Assembly: GCF_010729305.1 (NCBI RefSeq)
Contig: NZ_AP022574.1
Span: forward strand, 2,976,001-3,040,000
Direction: 5' to 3'
From: Mycolicibacterium psychrotolerans
GTDB taxonomy: Bacteria > Actinomycetota > Actinomycetes > Mycobacteriales > Mycobacteriaceae
DNA: 64,000 nt
Under the pieces are notes generated by a model. That model had not been told where the DNA came from and did not search any database. It worked only from the letters and a program-made list of their open reading frames with translations. Positions 17,810 to 28,500 of the stretch are shown in pieces. Numbering within the stretch: position 1 is the stretch's first letter; each line of letters starts with the position of its first letter. The translations under genes were made by a program, and so were the position numbers.

Positions 17810-20106
17810 TGTGCACCTGCTTCGGCGGCCTGGCCTGGTGCGCGGACACGTCCGCGCCGGTGTCTGCCTCGATGAGGCGTCACGAACGTGGGCAGCCACC
17901 AGTTCCATCGGCCCATCAGTCGCATCGCCGCCGGCACCATGACGAGCCTCACGATCGTTGCGTCTATGGCGATGGCCACGGCCGCCGCAAAGCCCAGCTG
18001 CTGAACCGTCACAAGCGGAGTGATCACAAACGCCGCGAAGATCGTCGCCATCAGCAGGGCAGCGCCCGAGATCAGGGGAGCGGTCTCCACCACCCCATGG
18101 ACCACACTTTCCACGTTGTCGCCGGTCTGGTCGTGATGTTCACGCACTCGGCTCAGCAGGAACACCTCGTAGTCGGTGCTGAGGCTGAAAAGCACGGCGA
18201 CGAGAAGTATGGGGACATAGTTCTGTATCGGCCCCACTGATGCGATCCTCAATGCGTCTGCGAGGAAGCCGTGTTGGAAGACCAGCACGACCGCGCCCAA
18301 CGCTGCGCCGACGGACAGTAGATTCAGGACGATCGCCTTGCACGGAAGGAGCAGTGAGCGAAAGGTCAACGCCAGCAACACGTACATGACGACGAGCATG
18401 GTGGCTACGACAACCGGGCTGCTGTCCGAAAGCTGCTGGGTGGCAGAAGACAAGACCGCCGCCAAGCCGCCGACTGACACCTGCCAGCCGGGTGCGGCGT
18501 TACTCCTCGCGACGGCTCGGACCTGGTCGAGAAGTGTTCTGATGCCGGAGTCTCCCGCTCGCCCATCGGAGAACACGTCGATGGCGATCGTCTTGCCGTC
18601 GGCAGACACGAATCGGTTCACAGCGGTGCGGGCCCCAGCGCTCAGGCGCTGGAAGTTCTGGTGTTCGATCGCGGTCAACGGGTCTGCGGGCGCTGCGGAT
18701 CGCAGGACGGGGACCGGCGAGGCCACCCGTGCCGTGTGCTCCAATTGGCCCACGGCGGCGGTCATCGCTGCCAAACGGGCGAAATCTGCGGAGCTGGAGA
18801 ATGATCCATCAGATCTGAGGACGACCAGGATGGGTTCGACCGCGCCTTTCCCGAACTGTTCCTCCACCAGGTCGTAACCCTGGCGAACCGACGAACTCCT
18901 GGGGAGGACCGAGGCGTCACCGCTCTCGGTCTGAAGTCCGAACGCCGGCACCGCGAGGGCGAGTAGGGCCGCGGATGTGAGGGTCAACGCGGCGACCGGC
19001 CTTGCCATGATGGTTCGGGCGAGGCGGTCCCAGCGCTGGCGTGACCTATCCCGGGTGGACGGCAGCCACGGTAGGCGCAGGCCCGCCACTCGAGGACCGA
19101 GGAGGTGCAGCACTGCGGGAAGAACGAGGAGGCAGGCGACTACGGCGGCCGCCACACCGGTGATTCCGGCGACCGCGATCGAGTGGATCTGAGGAAGGTC
19201 GACGATGAACAGGGTCGCCAACGCGGCTGCCACCGTCGTACCCGAGGCGCCAACCGTGCGCCCAGCGGTCCGCATGGTCGTGAAGAGTGCGGTTCGTCGA
19301 TCTGAGGCGGCAGATTCGTCGATGTAGCGGCGGATCATGATCAGTGAATAGTCCACGCTCACACCGAGTCCCAGCATCGTGGCGATGCTCTGCACGATGA
19401 CGGTGAGGTCCATCACGCCCGCGAGGCAGGTGAGGGCGCCCGTTGCCAGAACGATCGCGGTCACGCCGACGCCCAGCGAGATCAGGGCCGCGACGGCGCT
19501 GCGGTACAGCCACAGGAGTATCCCCACGATCAGCGGCAGTAGAATCAGTTCCACCCGCGCAAGAGATGCCGACCCGACCTCGTCGGTGGCGGCAAAGGCG
19601 GCCGCCTGCCCCACCAGATACACGCGCATCCCGTCCGCTTCGAAGGCGGACAACTCCCGCTCCACCTGGGGCAGGACCCGTTTCGCGGTGCCGTCGTCGA
19701 GTCCGAGTTGCAGGGTTGTGAGCGCAGTTCTGGCATCTGCCCCGAGAAACTCACGCCGTTGCGGGGAGGGCAGAGAAGCCCAACCGACCTCGCCGCGCGT
19801 CTGCAGCCGCGGGTCGGCGGAAACCCGTTCGACCACCGACGCGACGCGCCGGTCGAAGGCGGCCGACGGTGCGCTGAACCGCTCGTCGCGGATCAGCAGC
19901 ATCACGCTCGAGGAACCCCGTCCGACGAAGCCGGCATCCTGCGCGCCTTCGGCTTGCGCTTCTTCGGATCCGGGAACTGTCCACCCGGCGCCGCTGAGCC
20001 GACCGTTCAGCTGTGTCGAGTAGAGCCCGCAGACGACGAACAGGATGACCGCGGCCGCGAGGATCCCACCGGCGTACCGGTACAGCCATCGCGCAAGACA
20101 CTCCAT
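17791..20106 (-). CDS. MMPL-family lipid transporter
   Basis: A 771-aa RND-superfamily membrane protein with the two-fold layout of MmpL proteins: one segment (about 10-30), a large periplasmic loop, five segments, then the repeat. The proton-relay Asp-Tyr pairs are seen in GLGVSVDYSL (first half) and LFSLSTDYEV (second half). It is shorter than most mycobacterial MmpLs, closer to ActII-3-type exporters of Streptomyces. The ATG at 20106 follows the acyltransferase stop by 16 bases. In mycobacteria such genes beside PKS or NRPS genes export the lipid product, which is the role I infer. A basic C-terminal tail follows the last segment. Confidence 0.9.
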   Translation of the reverse strand: MECLARWLYRYAGGILAAAVILFVVCGLYSTQLNGRLSGAGWTVPGSEEAQAEGAQDAGFVGRGSSSVMLLIRDERFSAPSAAFDRRVASVVERVSADPRLQTRGEVGWASLPSPQRREFLGADARTALTTLQLGLDDGTAKRVLPQVERELSAFEADGMRVYLVGQAAAFAATDEVGSASLARVELILLPLIVGILLWLYRSAVAALISLGVGVTAIVLATGALTCLAGVMDLTVIVQSIATMLGLGVSVDYSLIMIRRYIDESAASDRRTALFTTMRTAGRTVGASGTTVAAALATLFIVDLPQIHSIAVAGITGVAAAVVACLLVLPAVLHLLGPRVAGLRLPWLPSTRDRSRQRWDRLARTIMARPVAALTLTSAALLALAVPAFGLQTESGDASVLPRSSSVRQGYDLVEEQFGKGAVEPILVVLRSDGSFSSSADFARLAAMTAAVGQLEHTARVASPVPVLRSAAPADPLTAIEHQNFQRLSAGARTAVNRFVSADGKTIAIDVFSDGRAGDSGIRTLLDQVRAVARSNAAPGWQVSVGGLAAVLSSATQQLSDSSPVVVATMLVVMYVLLALTFRSLLLPCKAIVLNLLSVGAALGAVVLVFQHGFLADALRIASVGPIQNYVPILLVAVLFSLSTDYEVFLLSRVREHHDQTGDNVESVVHGVVETAPLISGAALLMATIFAAFVITPLVTVQQLGFAAAVAIAIDATIVRLVMVPAAMRLMGRWNWWLPTFVTPHRGRHRRGRVRAPGQAAEAGAQCVPQP

Positions 20107-20122
20107 CACGATCGCCTGCTCG

Positions 20123-21439
20123 TCATTCGATGACGTTGAGCACAGCCCGGATGCAGCCGTCGGCGAAGTGCCGCGCGGACCGTTCGGAGACAATGCCTTC
20201 GGTGTAGGTGAAATTCCAGTACAGCTGGTCGTGGCTCGTGTTGACCGTCGCCAGGAAATAGCCCGTGGGGGAGACGCCCGAGATGAACTGAGCGCCGGAC
20301 AGCCGCCAGTCACCGATCTGCGTTGCGAAGTGGTAGCGACCGACGTTGGAGATGCCGACGTTCAGCGGTCCGTTGCGCTCGATCAATCCGAACATCCCAG
20401 AGCTCTTCGGTTCCGACGCGGGGCAGATGAAGCGCATCGCCCACAGCAGATTGAGGTGTTGTCCGAATCGCTGTCGCCTGCCGAGGGACCGATTGATCTG
20501 CCGGGCCATCGACCACAGGTCACGGTCTTGGCCGAAACGCACCATCGACGCCATTGTGTTCACGTAACTGCCAGCCTCGTGGGCAGAGACGGGAGGGTGC
20601 AGTTCCGACCGGAAGTCGACTGGCGAGCCGATGCACATTCGCCCCGAAGCAGCACCCGCGGCGACGGGGCCGATCACCATCGCCATCGCGGCGGCGAGCG
20701 CGCCGTGCACCGTCACTCCTTCCCGTCGGCAACGGCATATCAGGCGCTGCACCTGTGTCGAAGTCAGCGTGCGCCGCACGAGCCTGGTTCTGCGCTGCAC
20801 GGGGTGCACCGTCGACTCCGGGGCGAGCCGGCACGGTCGGCAGACGAGCGCGGCCACCGTTTCGATCGCCCCGGTCACGGCGAGTCGGGCGATGCCCCGC
20901 GCACCTCGATACTGTGCGGGCAGGCGGTCTTCGGGGGCGCCGATGTCGGGTCGCGGTTCGAGGCAGGTTGACCCGGCCGCGGCATGTTCGATCAGCCTTT
21001 GCAGCAGTGTCAACGCGGTGGTCCCGTCGGCGATGACGTGCGACGCCGTCAGAACGAGATCACGGCTGTCAGGCGTTCCTTCGCAGATGATCTCGGCGAT
21101 CCGGAGTAGAGGACCACTCTGCCAGTCGATCGCCGTCCGGAGTTCGTGCTCGTCGACGAAGCGCTCCCACGCCGCTCCGTCTCCGCGCACACGTCTGATG
21201 GGAATGTGCCGGGACGATCGGATGAACGCCGGGTCTGACCCGTCGGGTTCGGCCCGGATCGCCGTTTGCAACAGCGGATGCTCGGCTGCCAGATGACCGG
21301 CTGCGACACGCAACACGCCATCGGGGAGACGTCCTGCGAGGTGCACGCGGGCAATCACGTTGAAAGGTGCGATCTGGCCGCCGATCCAGAACCACCGCTC
21401 GACCGGGCTGAGTGGACGGTGCACGTCTGCCGGGGTCAC
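20123..21439 (-). CDS. PapA-like condensation-fold acyltransferase
   Basis: A 438-aa protein of the chloramphenicol acetyltransferase/condensation fold, similar in size to the PapA acyltransferases that esterify mycobacterial lipids such as PDIM and acyl-trehaloses. The catalytic HxxxD motif is His134-x3-Asp138 (SHVIADG). A later block (GISNVGRYHF) stands where NRPS C domains have DFGWG. The GTG at 21439 overlaps the monooxygenase stop (GTGA). It probably moves an acyl group from the PKS or CoA onto a hydroxyl or amine of the pathway product. Alternatively it could act as a free-standing condensation domain. Confidence 0.85.
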   Translation of the reverse strand: MTPADVHRPLSPVERWFWIGGQIAPFNVIARVHLAGRLPDGVLRVAAGHLAAEHPLLQTAIRAEPDGSDPAFIRSSRHIPIRRVRGDGAAWERFVDEHELRTAIDWQSGPLLRIAEIICEGTPDSRDLVLTASHVIADGTTALTLLQRLIEHAAAGSTCLEPRPDIGAPEDRLPAQYRGARGIARLAVTGAIETVAALVCRPCRLAPESTVHPVQRRTRLVRRTLTSTQVQRLICRCRREGVTVHGALAAAMAMVIGPVAAGAASGRMCIGSPVDFRSELHPPVSAHEAGSYVNTMASMVRFGQDRDLWSMARQINRSLGRRQRFGQHLNLLWAMRFICPASEPKSSGMFGLIERNGPLNVGISNVGRYHFATQIGDWRLSGAQFISGVSPTGYFLATVNTSHDQLYWNFTYTEGIVSERSARHFADGCIRAVLNVIE

Positions 21440-22599
21440 TGCGTCCACCCGAGGTCGAATTTCATGGGACGGACGGTCTGCCCGATCACCGACCTCATCG
21501 GCGCCCAACGCATCCCGAGATTCCTTGCCGCGCAGACGACGGGGTTCTGTGCCTGTTCGAGTCTGTTGAGACGACGTGAACTGTTCACCAGCATCCTCGT
21601 ACGACTTCGGCGCATGTTCTCGTAGGTCCGCAGCGCCTGGACCGGGTCTGGCACGCGGGCCATCGCCTCCGCCAGGATGTAGCCGTCCTCCACCGCAGAG
21701 CTGGCGCCTTGTGACCTGCTGGTCAGCATGGGATGCGCGGCGTCTCCCAATAGCGTGACCGGGCCCGTGCCCCATTTCTTCAGGAACGGACGATCCTGGC
21801 CGGGCACGCTGATGAGGGCCTCCGCCGGTGTGTGGTCGATGGTTTCGACCACCTCGGGGGCCCACCCGTCGAACATGGCGAGGATTTCTTCTTTTCCTCC
21901 GCCCCAGTCGCGCGCCTGCGCGGCCGGCATGTTCTTCGTCGCCCACCAGTACGTCATCCCGCCACCGATGTCGATGAGCCCGAAACGCTGTCCCCGGCCC
22001 CAATAATGTCCGGTGTACCCGGGCATCATTCGCGGGTGGGCGAAACGCACGGTGGCAAGCCAGCAGGCGTAGCCGTAGTCGATGGGCGTCTGGTCGCCGG
22101 CGACCATCGACCGGACGGTAGATCGGAAACCGTCGGCACCGACCAAGACCGCTGCGCGGATATCCGGAGCGGCTATGCAGGTAGCACGCACACCGCGGCC
22201 TTCGATGGCGACCTCCGTCACCTCGGTGCCGTAATGGATGGGCGTGTCGCCGGCCGCGGCACTCAGCGTGCGGATCAATTCGTTGCGGTGGATGCTGACG
22301 AACGGATGTTTCAGTGCGGCCGTGATCGCAGTTCCGGGCAGTGCCCGGATCAGCGCTCCACTGGCCGTGCGCAACTCGAAGTGCTCGAGTACGCGGCAGC
22401 AGGCGTCCGTCGTGAGGTCGATACCCAGCGATCTGAGTACCTTGGTGGCGTTGCTCGCGATTCCGAGCGCCGTGCCGGTAGCTCGCGGCGCTGGTGCGGA
22501 TTCGAAGACCTCGACATCGATTCCCATGGCACGCAGAGCGATAGCGGCTGTCAGGCCGCCGACTCCGGCCCCGACCACCGCGATGGCCGGCGGGCTCAT
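21436..22599 (-). CDS. Class A FAD-dependent monooxygenase (tailoring)
   Basis: A 387-aa single-component flavoprotein monooxygenase of the salicylate hydroxylase/zeaxanthin epoxidase type. The N-terminal GAGVGG dinucleotide motif, the LVGADGFRSTVR segment and the second FAD motif GDAAHPMLTSRSQG are all present. The ATG at 22599 overlaps the NRPS stop by four bases; the frame is open further upstream but that part lies in the NRPS thioesterase region. It could hydroxylate or epoxidise the assembled chain. It is only distantly similar to the MhpA-like enzyme of the first cassette. Confidence 0.85.
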   Translation of the reverse strand: MSPPAIAVVGAGVGGLTAAIALRAMGIDVEVFESAPAPRATGTALGIASNATKVLRSLGIDLTTDACCRVLEHFELRTASGALIRALPGTAITAALKHPFVSIHRNELIRTLSAAAGDTPIHYGTEVTEVAIEGRGVRATCIAAPDIRAAVLVGADGFRSTVRSMVAGDQTPIDYGYACWLATVRFAHPRMMPGYTGHYWGRGQRFGLIDIGGGMTYWWATKNMPAAQARDWGGGKEEILAMFDGWAPEVVETIDHTPAEALISVPGQDRPFLKKWGTGPVTLLGDAAHPMLTSRSQGASSAVEDGYILAEAMARVPDPVQALRTYENMRRSRTRMLVNSSRRLNRLEQAQNPVVCAARNLGMRWAPMRSVIGQTVRPMKFDLGWTQ

Positions 22600-25500
22600 C
22601 GCGTGGCTCCCGCGATGGGCCGCAGCGCGCCGAGTTCGACTGACAGCTTGGCCCCGACGTCTGCGACATGGGGCTCCGACATCATCGACAGGTGATCGCC
22701 CGCGACAGGGATCACCCGCAAGCTGCGCGGCGTCAGTCGTTCCCAACCGTTGGTCGGGCTGGCGAACATACTGCCCACGGCGTGGTGGGGGCCGGTCAGT
22801 TCCTCCGGGAGCTCTTCGATCGACCTCAGCAGTGTGATGTCGCGGTCCAGAGGCTCATGACAGTAGTCGAGTGTCGCCTGGTAATTGGCCCGGAAGATTT
22901 CGTAGAGCCGTCGGATCAAGCGAGGCGAACTGCCGGCGGGAACGATTCCCGCCTCGATCGTGTATTGCAGGGCGGAGTCGAAGAGTGATCCGGGCTCTAC
23001 GCTGTCGAAGTCCGGCGTGTGCCGCAGTGCATCCATACCCTGGGCCTCCAGGAGGAGTTCCCCGAAGAACCACATGATCAATTCTGATTCCGGCACGTCC
23101 TGACGGGGCTCGTCGCTGAGCGCGGTGGTGTCGAGCAGGACGAGACCCGCAAGGTCCTCGTCCGCCAACTTCCGTGCCATCTCGACAGCAACGTAGCCGC
23201 CGAAAGACCAGCCGCCGACGATGTAGGGACCGTCGGGGCACACCCTGCGCATCGCGGCGATATAGGACGCCGCCAGTTCGCCGACGGTGTCCAGGGGCGT
23301 CGCGCCGGGCTCGGCTCCTGCGGCCTGTAGCGCATAGACGGGCTGGTCGACGGGAAGATGCTTGACGAGATCGAGATAGCACAGGACGTTGCCACCGATC
23401 GGGTGGACCAGAAAAAGGGGGACGCGAGCGCCAGAGGCGCGCAGCGGGACAATAGGATCGAACCCACGCATGGGGGCGCCGGCAGAGACCAGCCGGGCGA
23501 TGTCGGCGGGCGTGGGCGCACTGAGGAACACATCCAATGGGATCTCGATGTCCCACAGTCGCGCGATGGCCAACACCACCCGCATGGCTCCGATCGAGGT
23601 GCCTCCGGCGTCGAAGAAGTCGGTATGTGCCGCAAACCCGGGACTACCCGCGAACTCCGCCATGATCTCGGCCACCGCTTGCTCGTATGCACTGACCGGT
23701 CCGTCGGCGATCGGTGGGGAATCGATCTCGGCGAGCGGCAACTCACGCAGCGCCTTGTCATCGCGCTTGCCGCTGGGGGTCAGCGGGAACTCATCGAGCC
23801 AGCGGAAATGCATCGGGACCATATACGCGGGTAGCACATCCCGCAGGCGCGCCCGGATCGCGGTGACGTCGGCTTCAGTCCTGTCGCCGAGTAGATAGGC
23901 CACCAGTGTGGAGTCCCGGGAGTCGAGATCCTTCGCGACGACGGCCGCCGCCTGAACAGCCTTGTCGTCGAGATGCATCAGTGCGAGTTCGACCTCCGCG
24001 CACTCGATGCGGAAGCCACGCACCTTCACCTGGGTGTCGGCGCGTCCGAGGTAGACGAGGTCACCGGTGGGTAGCTGCACTCCCAGGTCGCCCGTGCGAT
24101 ACATCCGCTCACCCTGCGTGCCGATCGACACGAACCGCTCCGCGGTCAGGTCCGGTCTTCCCTCGTAACCGAGTGCCAAGCAACGACCTCCGATGTATAT
24201 CTCGCCCTGGCTTCCCGGCGGGACCGGCCGTCGGTTGGAATCGAGCAGCCTGATCGTCGCCCCGTCGATCGGGGTACCGATCGGCGGTAGCGTGGGGTAG
24301 TCGTCAGGTGACCCGCGCAATGTATAGCCGGCGACTTCATGCGTCTCCGTGGGGCCGTACTGATTCTCCAGGACGAGGCCGGGGTTCTCAGCGCACAGCT
24401 GCCTGATCTCCGTTGTCACCCTGAGCTGTTCGCCCACATTGACCGCCACCCGCAGCGAATGCAGTCGTGTTCGGCTCACCAGTGCGGCCTCTGCGAAGGC
24501 CTGCAACGCAACGCAGGTCAGGAATACGCGGTTGACCGACTCATCCGCGACGAGGCGCACGAGTGCCGATAGATCCCTCCGTTGCGCCTCGGAAACCAAT
24601 CGCAGCGTCCCGCCGCCGCACAGCGTGGAGAAGATCTCCTGAAACGACACGTCGAAGGAGAGCGGGAAGAACTGGAGCGTCGTCCCGCCGACTGCACCGG
24701 ATGGGCGCCGGTTCTGCCATTCGATGACGTTGTGCAGAGCCCGGTGCGGCATCGCAACGCCCTTGGGCTCGCCCGTCGACCCTGACGTGAACAACACATA
24801 CGCCGTGCTCGCGGGATCGATGCCCGGTAACGCCGTCGATGCCGGCACCGCCAGCAGCGCTCGAACTTCGGTGATATCGGAGATGACCCGGAATGGGCGG
24901 GCGCGTTCGATCATCAAGTCGATTCGCGCGCTCGGATAGCTCACATCCAGCGGCACAACCGCCGCACCCGCCTTCAGGACACCGAGAACAGTCGCTATCA
25001 ACTCGGGGGAGCGCTCGAGCTTCACGCCCACCCGCGCGCCGACCGGCATGCCCGCGCTCACCAACCCGGCCGCGATCCGCTCGGCGCCGCGGTCCAGCTG
25101 GCCGTACGTCCAGCCGCCGGTGTCGCCGTTGACTGCGGTCGCCTGCGGGTGGGCCGTCGCCTGCTCGGAGACGAGTTCGACGACGTCGCGAACCGCCATC
25201 TCACCGGCGGCAGGATCACAGACTCCCTCGGGTGTGCGAACGATCGTTGCCAGCACGCGAAGGAAGGCATGCGCGAACTCGCCTGCCTGCGCCGCCGTGA
25301 GCAGCGTCGGATCACCGGTGACCCGCAGCGACAGTTGGCCGGTCTGCGGGTCTGTGGAAGCGGTCGCCCACAGTGGATAGTTCGTCCGCTCGCGCGCCTC
25401 GAAGTCGAGGAGTTCCGCGCCGGTGACGGTGCCCAACTCGCCGAACAGGTGGTAGTTGATGAAGTCGAACACTGCCGTGAACAGAGGCCGGCCGACATCG

Positions 25501-28500
25501 GATTGCATGACCTGCAGTGGGTATCGACGATATCGGTGGCTTGCGCGTTCGAACTCGGCGACGTGGTCGACGACGTCGAGCCAGGTCGTAGGTGTGTCGT
25601 CGAGCCGGATCGGAATCGTATTGAGAAACAGCCCGGCAGCCACTTCGGCGCCGGTCCGGCTGGGGCGGCCGTGAGTGACCAGACCGGTCGTGACGTCCAT
25701 GTCGCCGGAGAGCCGCTGAAGAGTCACGCAATGCGCGGCGAGTAGCAGCGACTTCACCGGGACGCCCCGAGACCGCGCAAGCTGACTCGCGGCGCGCTGC
25801 AGCCACTGCGGAAGCTGCACGACGACGCTCGGGGCGCCGGTCACCGGGGCCTCGTGGGGCACGTAGGAGGCTAGCGTCGTGGCGCGGGATCCCGCCAGCA
25901 CGCGACGCCAGAATGCCTGCGCTGCAGGGTCATCGATCGTCTCCCTCTCCAAGCGGACATGCTCGGCCAGGAGGGTGGTGGCGTCCGGGTCGGCCTCGAC
26001 CGCAGGCACGTCGAATCCGAGATGGTTCAGGTAGTCCTGCACCACCTCGCGGACGAGGTTGGCAGCACTCCAGCCGTCCAGCAGCGCGTGGTGGAATGCG
26101 AAGACCAGATCCAGCCAGTCATCGCCGACGAACGCGCGCAGGCTGTAGAGAGGAGCGCTGCTGAAGCTGTAGCGGTGTGCCTGGCGTGCGGTCATGTAGT
26201 CGTCGACGTCCGCGTCGGTGGCCGCGGTCACGACATCGAACGCTCGCGGTACCTGCGAGCTGACCACCTGAACGGGCAGTGAATAGCGAGTCAGTTCGAA
26301 CGAGGATCGCAGTGCGGGGTGCCGGTCGACCATGCGATCAAAGGCGTCCTGGAACTCGTCTTCGCGCCATGGCATCGCGATCCGGTATCGGAAGACGTCC
26401 TTGTACATCGTCGACTCGGCGCGCTCGATGCTGTGGAACAACATGCCGAGTTGCAACACGTTCGCAGGGAAGGCGTCGTCGGCGTCGTGCAGCGCGGCGC
26501 GGTCGATCAGCGGCAGCAGGGCGAAAGGCGTTGTGATGCCGAGATTCTCGGGTGCCGGCTGGGAACTGGACCTGGCGAGTCCGGCGACCGTCGGGCTTGC
26601 ATACAGTTCCTCGATGTCGAAGGTGATCCCACGTTTCTCTGCCCTGCTGCGAACCAGCAGGGCCAGGATCGAGTCGCCCCCTATGGTGAAGAAGTCATCG
26701 TGGACACCAACAGATTCGACTCCGAGCGTCGAGGCGAACACATCGACCAGGACCGCCTCGGCCGCAGAGTCAGGGGCAACAGATTCGTCGGTGTAGGCCT
26801 CGATCGCCTGCTCGGGTGTGCGCGCTATCGTGCTCAGCGCATCGACGAATGTCTGCGCATACTCGTGGACCTGTGTGCCGTTGACACAGTGCGGATCGCC
26901 GGTGACGCGAACGAACATCCGCTGTGTTCGTGGGTCGACGCCGACGGTTGCGAGGAGGCCGAAATTGGTCTGCTCATGCACCTCCATGTCGAGCAGCTCG
27001 ATCCCGGGCATCCCGGCCAGCTGAGCCAGCGGGCGGTAATTGACGAAGTTGAATGCGGTGGTCAACAAGACCCGACCTGCGTCGGATTGCATGGCCTGCA
27101 GCGGGTACCGCCGATAGTGGTGGCAGTCGCGTTCGAGTTGGGTCACCTGCTCGACGACGTCCCTCCAGGTCGGGTGCTCGCTGTCCAGCCGGATCGGGAT
27201 GGTGTTCAGGAACAGCCCGGCGGCTGCTTCGGCGCCCGCAATGCCCGGCCTTCCGTGCGTGACCAGCCCCGTCGTGACGTCCGTCTGACCCGAGAGCTTC
27301 TGCAGGGTGACGCAATGCGCGGCCAAGAGAAGAGATTTCAGCGGCCAACGACGAGACTTCGCGAGCTGGCTCAGGGAATCCGGCAGCCACTCCGGAATCG
27401 GTTCCGTCGCAACGATTTCAGAAGACCGCTTCGGCTCGCCGATGCCGTCGGACCGTAGCGCCGTCGGATGAGATCCGGCTACCACGCGACGCCAGAACTC
27501 TCGTGCAGCGGGGTCCTCGGAAGCATCTCTCACCAAGCGGGCGTACTCGGCGAGCACCGTTGCCGGCTGCACCTCGGCTTCCACCGCAGGCACCTCGAGA
27601 CCCACCCGGAACAGATAGTCTCGCAGCAACTCACAGAACAGGTTGGCGACGCTCCAGCCGTCGAGGATCGCGTGGTGGAACGAGAAGACCAGATCCACGC
27701 CCTCGTCCCGGACAAACGCACGCAGGCTGTACAGCGGGCCGCTGTCCAGGTCATAGTGCTGCGAATGCCGGGCGGTGACGTAGTCGCGGACCAGCGCTTC
27801 ATCGCCGCCGGTCACAACGTCGAACGCGCGCGGCACCCGCGGTCTGACGACCTGCACCGGCACCGAACATTCGGTCAGATCGAATGACGACCGCAGCGCG
27901 GGATGCCGAGCGACGAGCTGGTCGAACGCTGCCGTGAAATCCCCTTCACGCCATGGCATCGCCATGCGGTAGCGAAAGACGTCCTTGTACATCGACCCCA
28001 CACGCCCGAGGCTGTGGAACAACATGCCCAGTTGCAGCACAGTCGCCGGGAAGGCGTCCTCGGCGCCGCGCAAGGCGCTGCGGTCGATCAGCGGAAGCAA
28101 GGCGAACGGCTCTGTAGTAAGGCGCGGTTCGGGGTCCGGCCGCGATCCGGACTCGGCGAGTTCGGCGACCGTCGGCCGGACGAACAGCTCCTCGACGTCA
28201 ACCGTGACGCCGCGCTTCTCGGCCTCGCCGCGCACGGCTATGGCCAGGATGGAGTCACCGCCGATGGCGAAGAAGTTGTCGTGCACACCGACCGAGTCGA
28301 CGCCGAGTACCGTGGCGAACACCTCGGCCAGCACCGACTCGGCCGAGGTGCGTGGCGTCACGGCCGAGTGGTCCGGTGCACCGGGCCGGGGTAGCGCCCG
28401 TCGATCCACTTTGCCACTGGCGGTGAGCGGGAACGCCCTCAGTGACACGAAGTTGGTGGGAACCATGTAGGTGGGCAGCCGCCGCGTCAGGTGCGCGCGG

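Noticed and set aside
21440..22669. An extended 848-aa version of the PapA-like protein
   Set aside because: The N-terminal half is a frame-shifted reading of the flavin monooxygenase gene with Arg/Pro-rich composition; the GTG at 21439 overlaps the previous stop and begins the family similarity.
26640..26710. T2 as a decayed carrier domain
   Set aside because: The GGDS motif with Ser1072 and the surrounding helix are intact and match T1 closely.
26800..28200. C1 as an epimerisation domain
   Set aside because: E domains also follow T domains and carry HHxxxDG, but C1 has DGWS and FNFVNY-type motifs and is a near copy of C2, which precedes A2 as a condensation domain.
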